NCBI RefSeq assembly: GCF_049319665.1
Contig: NZ_JBMOUD010000004.1
Span: forward strand, 248,001-312,000
Reading direction: 5' to 3'
DNA from: JBMOUD01 sp049319665
Lineage (GTDB): Bacteria > Pseudomonadota > Gammaproteobacteria > Enterobacterales > Enterobacteriaceae
DNA: 64,000 nucleotides
The notes beneath the pieces were generated by a model. That model was not told the origin of the DNA and searched no databases. It saw nothing but the letters and a program-made list of their open reading frames with translations. The translations under genes and the position numbers were made by a program. Below are positions 18,358 through 27,083 of the stretch, one piece after another. The first letter of the stretch is position 1. The number at the start of each line of letters is the position of its first letter.

Positions 18358-18638
18358 GAAAACCTCCAAGTTTATCTAGAATTATACCGTGAATAGCCAA
18401 CTGCAGGCCGCTATCCTGAACAATCATCTTTGCCTTGAACCAGCAGTCTCGTAGATTAAGCAATGGCGGGATAAAACCAACCAGAAAGCGTGACAACGTC
18501 AACTGCTCGAGGAACGGGCACAAAAGTGTGGTCAGTTTAACAGATTTTGCTCGTTTTGTGGGGAACTCAGACCACTATTTAGTGGGAAAATGTGTATCTG
18601 ATAACAATTTAGGCAGATATATGATGAGCTTAGGACAT
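18358..18638. other. sspA upstream region
   Basis: About 280 bp between the rpsI terminator and sspA. It must hold the sspA promoter. TTGTCA and TTATCC spaced 16 bp (minus strand, near 18475-18505) are a weak candidate. No gene seen. Confidence 0.35.
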
Positions 18639-18666
18639 AAAAAAACCCGGTATAGTACCGGGTTTT
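18639..18666 (-). terminator. rplM-rpsI terminator
   Basis: On the minus strand AAACCCGGTA / TACCGGGTTT with a short loop, followed by a T-run of seven; 37 bp after the rpsI stop. Confidence 0.9.
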
Positions 18667-18702
18667 GTTCGCATATTGTTTGTCTGCCGAAGCAGAAAAC
18701 AA

Positions 18703-19095
18703 TTAACGCTTGGAGAACTGAGGACGACGACGTGCTTTACGCAGACCGACTTTCTTACGTTCAACCTGACGAGCGTCACGAGTAACGAAGCCTGCTTTAC
18801 GCAGTTCGCCACGCAGACTTTCGTCATATTCCATCAGTGCACGAGTGATACCGTGACGGATAGCACCAGCTTGACCAGAGATACCACCACCTTTAACAGT
18901 GATGTACAGGTCAAATTTACCAACCATGTCGACCAGTTCCAGAGGTTGACGAACTACCATGCGGGCAGTTTCACGACCAAAGTACTGTTCCAGGCTACGC
19001 TGGTTAATTACGATGTTACCGCTGCCCGGCTTGATGAAAACGCGAGCTGCAGAGCTTTTGCGGCGACCAGTGCCGTAGTATTGATTTTCAGCCAT
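18703..19095 (-). CDS. rpsI: 30S ribosomal protein S9
   Basis: 130 residues, MAENQYYGTGRRKSSAARVF to the basic tail RKARRRPQFSKR that reaches the ribosomal P site. The final KR contacts tRNA at the P-site. Sixteen bp after rplM, the usual S9-L13 operon. Confidence 0.99.
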   Translation of the reverse strand: MAENQYYGTGRRKSSAARVFIKPGSGNIVINQRSLEQYFGRETARMVVRQPLELVDMVGKFDLYITVKGGGISGQAGAIRHGITRALMEYDESLRGELRKAGFVTRDARQVERKKVGLRKARRRPQFSKR

Positions 19096-19111
19096 TGCCT
19101 ATAATCCCGAA

Positions 19112-19540
19112 TTAAATGTCAAGAACTTGCGGTTGTTGCGCCGCATGAGTGTGCTCGTTACCCGCGTAAACTTTCATTTTACGGTACATTGCACGACCCA
19201 ACGGGCCCTTTGGCAACATGCCTTTAACCGCGAGCTCGATCACGCGTTCAGGACGGCGAGCGATCATCTCTTCAAAGGTCGCTTGCTTGATACCACCGAT
19301 GTGGCCGGTGTGATGGTAATAAATCTTGTCGTTACGCTTGTTGCCGGTTACAGCAACTTTTTCTGCGTTCAGAACGATGATGTAATCACCAGTATCAACG
19401 TGCGGAGTGTATTCCGCTTTATGTTTGCCACGCAGACGGCGAGCCAGTTCAGTGGCCAGGCGACCTAAGGTCTTGCCGGTAGCGTCAACTACGAACCAGT
19501 CACGTTGTACGGTTTCCGGTTTAGCTGTAAAAGTTTTCAT
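19112..19540 (-). CDS. rplM: 50S ribosomal protein L13
   Basis: 142 residues from ATG 19540 (MKTFTAKPETVQRDW), the universal enterobacterial start; an in-frame ATG 15 nt earlier is not conserved. An early-assembling 23S rRNA binder. In E. coli L13 represses its own operon by binding the rplM leader; a long leader is present here (see 19541-19777). Confidence 0.99.
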   Translation of the reverse strand: MKTFTAKPETVQRDWFVVDATGKTLGRLATELARRLRGKHKAEYTPHVDTGDYIIVLNAEKVAVTGNKRNDKIYYHHTGHIGGIKQATFEEMIARRPERVIELAVKGMLPKGPLGRAMYRKMKVYAGNEHTHAAQQPQVLDI

Positions 19541-19595
19541 TAAAAGCTTACCCAATTAAAGTTACACGTTGGCGAACACCCAAACGCCTATATGT

Positions 19596-19633
19596 TTTTA
19601 TAAACAATATTTTTACAAACACTGTTTATAAAA
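19596..19633. repeat. Perfect 11-bp inverted repeat in the rplM leader
   Basis: TTTTATAAACA (19596-19606) and TGTTTATAAAA (19623-19633) are exact inverted arms with a 16-base spacer, about 60-95 nt upstream of the rplM start. As RNA it is an A/U-only stem, so it may be a DNA site, or part of the structured leader used for L13 autoregulation. Confidence 0.5.
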
Positions 19634-19747
19634 TAAGTATTGGAGGTTCACACGACCATCAGTCCAGCAAACCTACCCCTTCGAATAGCCATTGCCGGCA
19701 CTATAAAGTTTCGGGAAAAAAACTTTGTTGTAACGTGGGGTCGCAAG

Positions 19748-19777
19748 ATTATAGAGAAGTCCCCGGCAAAAATCGAA
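19748..19777 (-). promoter_or_regulatory. Probable rplM-rpsI promoter
   Basis: Minus-strand TATAAT (19753-19748) followed by CTTGCGACCCC, a GC-rich discriminator typical of ribosomal operons. The -35 (TTCGAT, 18-bp spacing) is weak. It implies a leader of about 200 nt, which includes an AAAGTTT/AAACTTT stem near 19705-19730 and the inverted repeat at 19596-19633. Confidence 0.5.
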
Positions 19778-19850
19778 CCCTTTTTTGACAAAAATGGAGA
19801 TTTCCTGCCTCCATTTTCAATCAGCGGTCGATCGTGGCCATATCAGGCAA

Positions 19851-20990
19851 TCACGGTAAATGTTCTCGTTTGAGATACTCTTCGCTTTGCATTTCCTGCA
19901 GGCGAGATAAGCAGCGTTGATATTCAAATTTCAGCCGCTCTCCCTGATAAATTTCAAACATCGAGGCTTCAGCAGAGATAACCAATTTGACGTGGCGCTC
20001 ATAGAATTCATCGACCAACGCCAGGAAACGCCGAGCCGCGTTCTCTCCTTCCCCCTGTGCGCCCATTACCGGCACATGGTGTAGTAACACGCTGTGATAG
20101 AGCTTGGACAGAGCAATATAGTCGAGTTGACTGCGCGCCTCTTCACACAAGGTATGAAAGGCCACGGCTAACACACCGTTGGCAGAAGCTAACGCCTGCA
20201 GCGGGCGGTGATTAATGGTCAGAAGTGGCGCTGCCGCGGTATCTTGCCCCGCTAACTTACCAAACATGCTTTTCATGGTCGCGTCGGTTTCAGGAGCTAG
20301 CGGCGTCAGCCATAGATTGGCTTGCGTTAAAGTACGCAGGCGATAATCAATACCCGCATCAACGTTCATCACATCACAATATTGGTTGATAAGCGCAATA
20401 GCCGGCAGGAAGCGCGCACGTTGCAATCCGTTGCGATACAGATTGTCTGGCGGAATGTTTGAGGTGGCAATCAGCGTAATACCGCGGGCAAATAGCGCCT
20501 GCAACAAAGTGGCCAGCAGCATCGCGTCGGTGATATCCGACACAAAAAATTCATCAAAGCACAACACGTCGGTTTCAGCTTTAAAATGGTCAGCAATAGT
20601 TTCCAGCGGATCGCTTTGGCCTTGCAACTGCGTTAACTCTTCATGCACGCGTAACATAAAGCGGTGAAAATGCAGGCGCATTTTACGCTCGCCCGGCAAA
20701 CTATGGAAAAACATGTCCATCAGCCAGGTTTTGCCTCGGCCAACACCACCCCACATATACAGACCTTGAGCCGGTTGTTGGGTCGTTTTTTTCGGTTCTT
20801 TTTTAAATAAGCGCCCCAAGCGTGAACCCAAGCCACTGCTTTCAGATTTTTCCGCCTGGGGTGACTTAGCCGTTAGCGCCTGATGAATGGCATCTAAACG
20901 CGTTACTGCTTCTTTTTGAACAGCATCTGGTTGGAACTCTCCGGCATCAAGAGCACTCTGATATAAACTAAGCGGCGTAGTTGGTTGCAT
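19851..20990 (-). CDS. zapE: Cell division protein ZapE (YhcM)
   Basis: 379 residues from ATG 20990 (MQPTTPLS). AFG1-like AAA+ ATPase: Walker A is GGVGRGKTWLMD (about 94-105), Walker B is VLCFDEFFVSDITDAM, and the sensor region is LIATSNIPPDNLYRNGLQR. ZapE joins the divisome during constriction and modulates Z-ring stability in an ATP-dependent way. Divergent from zapG with 277 bp between them. Confidence 0.97.
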   Translation of the reverse strand: MQPTTPLSLYQSALDAGEFQPDAVQKEAVTRLDAIHQALTAKSPQAEKSESSGLGSRLGRLFKKEPKKTTQQPAQGLYMWGGVGRGKTWLMDMFFHSLPGERKMRLHFHRFMLRVHEELTQLQGQSDPLETIADHFKAETDVLCFDEFFVSDITDAMLLATLLQALFARGITLIATSNIPPDNLYRNGLQRARFLPAIALINQYCDVMNVDAGIDYRLRTLTQANLWLTPLAPETDATMKSMFGKLAGQDTAAAPLLTINHRPLQALASANGVLAVAFHTLCEEARSQLDYIALSKLYHSVLLHHVPVMGAQGEGENAARRFLALVDEFYERHVKLVISAEASMFEIYQGERLKFEYQRCLSRLQEMQSEEYLKREHLP

Positions 20991-21267
20991 GTTGATCAAC
21001 ATCCGTGAGAAAAAAATTTTCAGATTTTCGGGGTGATTAGCCGATAATTATCCACTTATTCGTGATTTTTAGCTTGTATCTATCAGCAGATAATTTTCAA
21101 CACCGCTGCGAAAGTTACCACAGGATTCCACTAATACAAGGTTAACGGTTATAGTGGGTTGCGTTTGATATAAAAAACCACTTTTAGAAAGTCACGTGGA
21201 AAAACTTTGGTGTTAAAATTACGCCAAATTGCTTCACTGGACAACGAAGTCAAAAAAAGGAGTCATC
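20991..21267. promoter_or_regulatory. zapE-zapG divergent promoter region
   Basis: 277 bp of AT-rich DNA. On the plus strand TTAAAATTACGCC about 50 nt before zapG contains a TAAAAT -10-like box. Nothing else recognised. Confidence 0.35.
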
Positions 21268-21669
21268 ATGACCTGGGAGTACGCGCTCATTGGATTAGTG
21301 GTTGGTATCGCCATCGGTGCGGTAGCGATGCGCTTTGGTAATCGCAAATTACGCGATCAACAAGTGATGCAGAACGAGATCGAGAAAAGTAAAAACGAGC
21401 TGGAGCAGTATCGTATGGAGCTAACGAGTCATTTCGCTCGTAGCGCTGAGCTTTTGGATAATATGGCTACAGATTACCGTCAGCTGTATCAGCATATGGC
21501 ACAAAGCTCTAATAGCCTGCTGCCAAATCAACCTGCACATGACAACCCGTTTAATTACCGCTTAACGGGCGCAGAAGCAGACAACGATCAGGCTCCGGTG
21601 CAAATGCCGCGTGATTATTCTGAAGGTTCTTCTGGTTTACTGCGCGGCGATCGTCCTCGCCGTAAATAA
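21268..21669 (+). CDS. zapG: ZapG (YhcB), DUF1043 inner-membrane division protein
   Basis: 133 residues from ATG 21268 (AAGGAG 7 nt upstream); the longer frame from 21229 is not conserved. One N-terminal TM helix (YALIGLVVGIAIGAVAMRFG), a coiled coil (about 27-75) and a polar C-terminal tail. Links cell division, elongation and envelope synthesis in E. coli. Confidence 0.96.
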   Translation: MTWEYALIGLVVGIAIGAVAMRFGNRKLRDQQVMQNEIEKSKNELEQYRMELTSHFARSAELLDNMATDYRQLYQHMAQSSNSLLPNQPAHDNPFNYRLTGAEADNDQAPVQMPRDYSEGSSGLLRGDRPRRK

Positions 21670-21681
21670 TCCAGAGCAATC

Positions 21682-21716
21682 AAAGGCCAGTTGCAACGTC
21701 CTGCTGTAACTGGCCT
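21682..21716 (+). terminator. Probable zapG terminator hairpin
   Basis: AGGCCAGTT / AACTGGCCT perfect 9-bp arms plus inner CA/TG pairs; only a weak pyrimidine run (CTTCT) follows. Confidence 0.6.
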
Positions 21717-21802
21717 CTTCTATAATTACCTTCCCCTCTGCCAATCCTGTCTATGCTTTTAAGACCACTGACTTTAAACTTTATGCGAGAACAATCTGAC
21801 TA

Positions 21803-23170
21803 ATGAAGAAGCCGTTATTTTTACTCAATGTGTTCGCCATCAGTTTGGGATTAACTTTTGCCTCGCTGCCAGCCGCTAACGCTGCACTCCCTGTTGCGGT
21901 TGAAGGTCAGCCTTTACCAAGTCTGGCACCGATGTTGGAAAAAGCGTTGCCAGGCGTGGTCGGCGTACAGGTATCCGGGACTCAACCGCCAAGCGACAAA
22001 GTGCCGCCACAGTTCAAATTCTTCTTTGGTCCTAATGCGCCTAGTGAAAAACAGGATGGGCAACCGTTTTCCGGATTGGGTTCAGGCGTCATTATTGATG
22101 CAGCAAAAGGTTATGTACTAACCAATAATCATGTGGTTAACAACGCAGATAAGATCACAGTGCAACTTAACGATGGTCGTCAGTACAGTGCCAAATTAGT
22201 GGGCAAAGATGATCAATCCGATATTGCCGTCATCCAATTGATTGACGCTAAGAATTTGAGCGCAATTCCGTTCTCCGACTCCGATCAGTTGCAGGTTGGT
22301 GATTTTGCTGTGGCAATCGGCAATCCATTTGGCCTGGGCCAGACTGTCACGTCTGGGATTATCTCAGCGCTGGGCCGCAGCGGGCTCAATCTGGAAGGTC
22401 TGGAAAACTTTATTCAAACCGACGCCTCCATCAACCGAGGCAACTCCGGTGGTGCACTGCTTAATCTGAAAGGAGAACTGGTCGGTATCAATACCGCGAT
22501 CCTCTCTTCGCAAGGTGGCAGCATGGGGATTGGCTTTGCCATCCCGAGTAATATGGCGAGAAGCCTGAGTCAACAGATTATTCAATTTGGTCAAGTGAAG
22601 CGCGGCCTGTTAGGGATTCTTGGCAGTGAAATGACACCAGAGCTGGCGACCGCCTTTAAACTAGATAAACAACGCGGAGCCTTCGTCAATGAAGTATTGC
22701 CAGACTCCGCTGCAGCCAAAGCGGGCATTAAAGCTGGCGATGTGTTAATTAGCCTACAAGATAAGCCACTGAGCAGCTTCGCCGAACTACGCGCCAAGGT
22801 AAGCACTGCCGGACCGGGCGTCACAGTTAAAATCGGCCTGTTGCGCGATGGTAAACCGATGGATGTCAACGTAACGCTGGCACAAAGCCCTGATGCAGTC
22901 GAAGGTATTGAGAAAGTTAACCCTGCGTTAACCGGCGCAACCTTAAGCGATTCAACGGATAAAGCGACCAAAGGTGTGCACGTCGATGAAGTGGTTAAAG
23001 GCTCGCCGGCAGAACAAATTGGCTTACAAAAAGATGATGTGATTATCGGTGTAAACCGGCAGGACATTGCCGATCTGGCCACCTTCCGTAAGGTGCTTGA
23101 GAGCAAGCCGGAGTTGATCGCACTGAATGTTTTACGTAAAGGCCAAAGTATCTACCTGTTAATGCCTTAA
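21803..23170 (+). CDS. degQ: Periplasmic serine endoprotease DegQ
   Basis: 455 residues with a Sec signal peptide ending ANA. Chymotrypsin-like protease domain: His in TNNHVVN, Asp in SDIAVIQL, Ser in GNSGGALLN; two PDZ domains follow (about 255-350 and 360-455). The Q-linker is short, as in DegQ rather than DegP. It degrades or chaperones misfolded periplasmic proteins, best at low pH in E. coli. Followed by degS after 88 bp. Confidence 0.97.
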   Translation: MKKPLFLLNVFAISLGLTFASLPAANAALPVAVEGQPLPSLAPMLEKALPGVVGVQVSGTQPPSDKVPPQFKFFFGPNAPSEKQDGQPFSGLGSGVIIDAAKGYVLTNNHVVNNADKITVQLNDGRQYSAKLVGKDDQSDIAVIQLIDAKNLSAIPFSDSDQLQVGDFAVAIGNPFGLGQTVTSGIISALGRSGLNLEGLENFIQTDASINRGNSGGALLNLKGELVGINTAILSSQGGSMGIGFAIPSNMARSLSQQIIQFGQVKRGLLGILGSEMTPELATAFKLDKQRGAFVNEVLPDSAAAKAGIKAGDVLISLQDKPLSSFAELRAKVSTAGPGVTVKIGLLRDGKPMDVNVTLAQSPDAVEGIEKVNPALTGATLSDSTDKATKGVHVDEVVKGSPAEQIGLQKDDVIIGVNRQDIADLATFRKVLESKPELIALNVLRKGQSIYLLMP

Positions 23171-23258
23171 AAAATACGAAAATCGGGCGTAGTCAATACT
23201 GCGCCCGATTAACTCATGTTATCCTGCCTCCACATTTTACTTCACACGTCCAGAATAC

Positions 23259-24326
23259 ATGTTTGTTAAATTACTGAGATCCTCTGTTATTGGGCTGATT
23301 GTTGCCGGTATTTTGCTGGCTTTCGTGCCTATGCTGCGGAAAAACGTCACGCAGCCACTGTTTGACCATAATTTCAGCGAAGATAGCGAACAGCCAGTCA
23401 GTTTTAACTCTGGAGTGCGTCGTGCTGCGCCAGCGGTCGTGAATGTTTATAACCGCAATATGGGCAATGGCTCGCAAAACCAGTTGCAAATCCGCACGCT
23501 AGGTTCTGGTGTGATCATGAATGATCAGGGGTATATTCTGACCAATAAGCATGTGATCAACGATGCCGAGCAGATTATTGTGGCCTTGCAGGATGGTCGC
23601 GTTTTTGACGCACTCTTAGTCGGTTCTGATAGCCTGACCGATTTAGCGGTCTTAAAAATCGATGCCACTAATTTGCCAGTGATCCCAATTAATCCCAACC
23701 GTGTACCGCATATCGGCGACGTCGTCATGGCTATCGGCAACCCCTATAACCTTGGGCAAACCGTTACTCAAGGGATCATCAGCGCCACGGGACGTATCGG
23801 CTTGAGCCCATCAGGACGCCAAAACTTCCTGCAAACTGATGCCTCGATTAACCGCGGTAACTCAGGCGGTGCCTTGGTGAACTCATTGGGTGAATTAGTG
23901 GGAATTAACACGCTATCGTTTGACCAAAGTAATGATGGTGCAACGCCCGAAGGGATTGGCTTCGCGATTCCTACTGCGCTGGCAACCAAAGTGATGGGTA
24001 AGTTAATTCGTGATGGGCGGGTTATCCGTGGTTATATCGGCATTGAAGGGCGCGAAGTCTCACCAATGCACAGCCCAGGTAGCGGCATGGACCATCTACA
24101 AGGCATTATCGTTAACGCGGTGACACCAAATGGCCCTGCTGCAAATGCTGGCATACAGGCCAATGATGTGATTGTCAGTGTGAATAATAAAACGGCAATT
24201 TCCGCGATGGAAACCATGGACCAAGTGGCTGAGGTCCGCCCAGGTTCCGTTATTCCCGTCGAAATTATTCGCAATGGCAAAAAAATAGAGCTCAACGTTA
24301 CGGTGCAGGAATACCCTTCGCACTAA
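23259..24326 (+). CDS. degS: Membrane-anchored stress-sensor protease DegS
   Basis: 355 residues. N-terminal TM anchor (SSVIGLIVAGILLAFVPML), protease domain with His (TNKHVIN), Asp (TDLAVLKI) and Ser (GNSGGALVN), and a single PDZ domain (about 260-350). Unfolded OMP C-termini bind the PDZ domain, activating DegS to cut RseA and free sigma-E. Confidence 0.97.
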   Translation: MFVKLLRSSVIGLIVAGILLAFVPMLRKNVTQPLFDHNFSEDSEQPVSFNSGVRRAAPAVVNVYNRNMGNGSQNQLQIRTLGSGVIMNDQGYILTNKHVINDAEQIIVALQDGRVFDALLVGSDSLTDLAVLKIDATNLPVIPINPNRVPHIGDVVMAIGNPYNLGQTVTQGIISATGRIGLSPSGRQNFLQTDASINRGNSGGALVNSLGELVGINTLSFDQSNDGATPEGIGFAIPTALATKVMGKLIRDGRVIRGYIGIEGREVSPMHSPGSGMDHLQGIIVNAVTPNGPAANAGIQANDVIVSVNNKTAISAMETMDQVAEVRPGSVIPVEIIRNGKKIELNVTVQEYPSH

Positions 24327-24347
24327 CAGTGCTCTGATAGTAAGACA

Positions 24348-24388
24348 ATAAAAAAACCGGCGCAGGATACTCCTTAGCCGGTTTTTTT
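24348..24388. terminator. Bidirectional terminator between degS and murA
   Basis: AAAAAAACCGGC / GCCGGTTTTTTT arms (24350-24362 and 24376-24388) with a 13-base loop; suited to both convergent genes. Confidence 0.9.
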
Positions 24389-24418
24389 AATCACATGCAG
24401 AGGCAAGTTTTATATAAA

Positions 24419-25678
24419 TTACTCGCCTTTCACACGCTCAATCTTGGCACCAAGTTGACGCAGCTTATCTTCAATGCGCTCGTAGCCACGGTCAATGTGA
24501 TAAATGCGGTCAACAATCGTCACACCTTCAGCAATACAACCGGCCAATACCAGGCTTGCAGAAGCACGTAAGTCAGTTGCCATCACTTGAGCACCTGATA
24601 GCTTTTCAACGCCATGGCAAATCAAAGTATTGCTTTCGATTTCCGCATGAGCACCCATACGAATCAGTTCAGGGATATGCATGAAGCGGTTTTCAAAGAT
24701 GGTTTCGGTGATAACACCAGTGCCTTCGGCTACCAGGTTCAACAGGCTGAATTGCGCCTGCATATCGGTTGGGAAACCAGGATGCGGTGCAGTACGCAAG
24801 GTGACGGCTTTCGCACGTTTGCCATGCATATCCAGGCTTATCCAATCTTCGCCAATTTCAATATCCGCGCCGGCTTCGCGCAGCTTAGCCAATACTGCGT
24901 CCAAGGTATCTGGGCGGGTATTGCGGCATACAACTTTGCCACCAGAAATAGCTGCAGCAATCAGGAACGTCCCGGTTTCGATACGGTCTGGTACTACGCT
25001 GTGAACACCACCACCGAGACGCTCAACGCCTTCAATGGTAATTTTATCGGTGCCGGCACCGCTAATTTTGGCACCCAGCGTATTAAGGAAACGCGCGGTA
25101 TCGACAATTTCTGGCTCACGCGCAGAATTTTCAATAATGGTGGTGCCTTCAGCTAAGGTCGCAGCACACATGATAGTGACGGTTGCGCCAACGCTGACCT
25201 TATCCATCACGATATGCGCGCCTTTCAGGCGGCCATCAACAGATGCTTTGACGTAACCTTCTTCCAGTACAATCTTCGCGCCAAGCTGCTCAAGACCGGT
25301 GATATGCAAATCAACAGGACGAGCGCCAATCGCACAACCGCCTGGTAGAGAGACCTGTCCGCGGCCAAAACGTGCCACCAACGGCCCCAATGCCCAGATA
25401 GAAGCACGCATGGTTTTGACTAAATCGTAAGGCGCACAAAACTCGTTCACGTCACGCGCATCAACAAACACTGAGCCATTACGTTCGATTTTGGTGCCAA
25501 GCTGGCTTAGCAGTTTAATGGTGGTATCAATATCTTTTAGATACGGAACGTTTTGCAGTTCAACCGGCTCTTCAGCGAGCAGAGCAGCAAATAAAATCGG
25601 CAGTGCCGCATTTTTAGCCCCAGAGATTGAGACTTCACCACTCAGACGAGTACCGCCCTGCACACGAAATTTATCCAT
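24419..25678 (-). CDS. murA: UDP-N-acetylglucosamine 1-carboxyvinyltransferase MurA
   Basis: 419 residues from ATG 25678 (MDKFRVQGGTRLSGEV), the E. coli length; a longer frame to 25762 is not conserved. The catalytic loop LPGGCAIGARPVDLH keeps the Cys115-equivalent that fosfomycin alkylates. EPSP-synthase-like two-domain fold. First committed step of peptidoglycan synthesis, adding enolpyruvate from PEP to UDP-GlcNAc. Confidence 0.98.
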   Translation of the reverse strand: MDKFRVQGGTRLSGEVSISGAKNAALPILFAALLAEEPVELQNVPYLKDIDTTIKLLSQLGTKIERNGSVFVDARDVNEFCAPYDLVKTMRASIWALGPLVARFGRGQVSLPGGCAIGARPVDLHITGLEQLGAKIVLEEGYVKASVDGRLKGAHIVMDKVSVGATVTIMCAATLAEGTTIIENSAREPEIVDTARFLNTLGAKISGAGTDKITIEGVERLGGGVHSVVPDRIETGTFLIAAAISGGKVVCRNTRPDTLDAVLAKLREAGADIEIGEDWISLDMHGKRAKAVTLRTAPHPGFPTDMQAQFSLLNLVAEGTGVITETIFENRFMHIPELIRMGAHAEIESNTLICHGVEKLSGAQVMATDLRASASLVLAGCIAEGVTIVDRIYHIDRGYERIEDKLRQLGAKIERVKGE

Positions 25679-25728
25679 TATCACTCTCTTATTTTTAATT
25701 CTCGGGAGCTGCCGGTAAGACCCGCAGC

Positions 25729-25983
25729 TTAGAAGCCGTTTAGCTTGCGATCGCGCTGCCACTCTTCAGGCGTATAGGCCTTAATTGACAGGGCGTGGAT
25801 GCGGTTATCTGCAATGTATTCCATCAGCGGCGCATAAACAGTCTGCTGTTTTTTCACGCGGCTCATACCATCGAATAATGCACCGACCACGATGGCCTGG
25901 AAATGGCTGCCATCACCAGTGACATGCGCTTCATCGAGTGCCAATGACTGCATCAACACTTCTTTAATTTCGTTAGTTTCCAT
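25729..25983 (-). CDS. ibaG: IbaG (YrbA), BolA-family protein
   Basis: 84 residues from ATG 25983 (METNEIKEVLM), matching family length; the longer frame to 26115 crosses a terminator and is rejected. BolA core with GDGSHFQAIVVGALFDGMSRVKKQQ and the KAYTPEEW helix. BolA proteins pair with monothiol glutaredoxins to carry 2Fe-2S clusters; IbaG is linked to acid stress. Fifty bp upstream of murA, likely cotranscribed. Confidence 0.95.
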   Translation of the reverse strand: METNEIKEVLMQSLALDEAHVTGDGSHFQAIVVGALFDGMSRVKKQQTVYAPLMEYIADNRIHALSIKAYTPEEWQRDRKLNGF

Positions 25984-26054
25984 AAGGTCCAATTCTTCAT
26001 CAAGCATGTTAACAGCCGAACATATTAGAGGAATCCGGCCGACTCTTAAACTAA

Positions 26055-26090
26055 GAAAAAGCCCCGGCATGAGGGTTTCACACCGGGGCT
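26055..26090 (-). terminator. mla operon terminator
   Basis: On the minus strand GCCCCGG / CCGGGGC with a 16-base loop, followed by TTTTTCTT; 38 bp after the mlaB stop and before ibaG. Confidence 0.85.
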
Positions 26091-26127
26091 GTTGATCTCT
26101 GAAAGCAGAATTCACCGTGAATATTGG

Positions 26128-26427
26128 CTAACTTACCGTATCTACAGGAATTATCTCTTGCAGATTGTAGAGCTCAATAAGAGTACGCAGACGATCGGTG
26201 ATGCCACAAATATCTAAACTGCTTCCTCGTTTACTCACCTGGTCACGCAAATGTACCAGCATAGCAAGACCGGCAGAATCGACACGCTGTAGCTGTGAGA
26301 CATCCATTCTTTTCACATCCGCCAGCAAGCGCTCCCGTTGTTGCCACAAAGGTAGCAGCGTTTCGCGATCCAAGTCGCCACTAAGGCTCAGGCTTTGTGG
26401 ACCAGTCTGCCAGGTTAAGGCTGCCAT
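26128..26427 (-). CDS. mlaB: MlaB, STAS-domain subunit of the Mla transporter
   Basis: 99 residues from ATG 26427, overlapping the mlaC stop by one base (TAATG). STAS fold with the conserved DSAGLAMLVHL segment (Ser/Thr of the regulatory loop). It binds the MlaF ATPase and is needed for complex assembly. The longer frame to 26523 would lie inside mlaC. Confidence 0.96.
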   Translation of the reverse strand: MAALTWQTGPQSLSLSGDLDRETLLPLWQQRERLLADVKRMDVSQLQRVDSAGLAMLVHLRDQVSKRGSSLDICGITDRLRTLIELYNLQEIIPVDTVS

Positions 26428-27071
26428 TACTTTTTCTGATCCAAGGTAATTGGCTGAGCAGCAGCAGATTGCAGGCGCGCGGTTAGCCCGTCGATGCCTT
26501 GCTGACGAAGCACGCCGGCCCATTCACTCTGCTTGGTGCTGATCATGCTGACACCTTCGGCAATCATGTCGTAAGCCTGCCACTCTTTGGTGATGCTATT
26601 TTTACGCCATTGGAAATCAAGACGCACTGGCGGACGACCATCTTTATCAATAATTGTCACACGAATCGCCACGATATCGGCATCACCAACCGGTTTAGCT
26701 GGCTCAACTTCATAAGTTTGACCGTGGTACAGGGCCAACGCCTGGCCATAAGCCTGTTGCAGGTAGTCACCGAACGCTTTGAAATAAGCCTCACGCTGTG
26801 CAGGTGTCGCCTGTTGGTAATAACGACCTAACACCAGCGCACCCGCATATTTAATCTGCACAAATGGCAGTAACTCTTCACGCACGATAGTACGCAGATA
26901 GTTAGGATCTTGTTTAATTTTCGGCTGTTCAGTTTTAAGGCGGTCGAATGTCGCTTTAGCTGCAGCGTTCATCATGCTGTAAGGGTTAGTTTTATCAGCA
27001 ACTGCTTCAGCATTGGCCTGAGTCAATGGAGCAACCACCAGCAAAGCAACCATAAGTAAACGTTTTAACAT
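26427..27071 (-). CDS. mlaC: MlaC, periplasmic phospholipid carrier
   Basis: 214 residues with a Sec signal peptide (MLKRLLMVALLVVAPLTQANA). Tol_Tol_Ttg2/MlaC family fold; it shuttles phospholipid between outer-membrane MlaA-porin and inner-membrane MlaFEDB, keeping lipid asymmetry. Twelve bp after mlaD. Confidence 0.97.
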   Translation of the reverse strand: MLKRLLMVALLVVAPLTQANAEAVADKTNPYSMMNAAAKATFDRLKTEQPKIKQDPNYLRTIVREELLPFVQIKYAGALVLGRYYQQATPAQREAYFKAFGDYLQQAYGQALALYHGQTYEVEPAKPVGDADIVAIRVTIIDKDGRPPVRLDFQWRKNSITKEWQAYDMIAEGVSMISTKQSEWAGVLRQQGIDGLTARLQSAAAQPITLDQKK

Positions 27072-27083
27072 TCAGAATTCCTC

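Noticed and set aside
25984..26115. N-terminal extension of ibaG
   Set aside because: Passes through the mla terminator and is not conserved in the BolA family.
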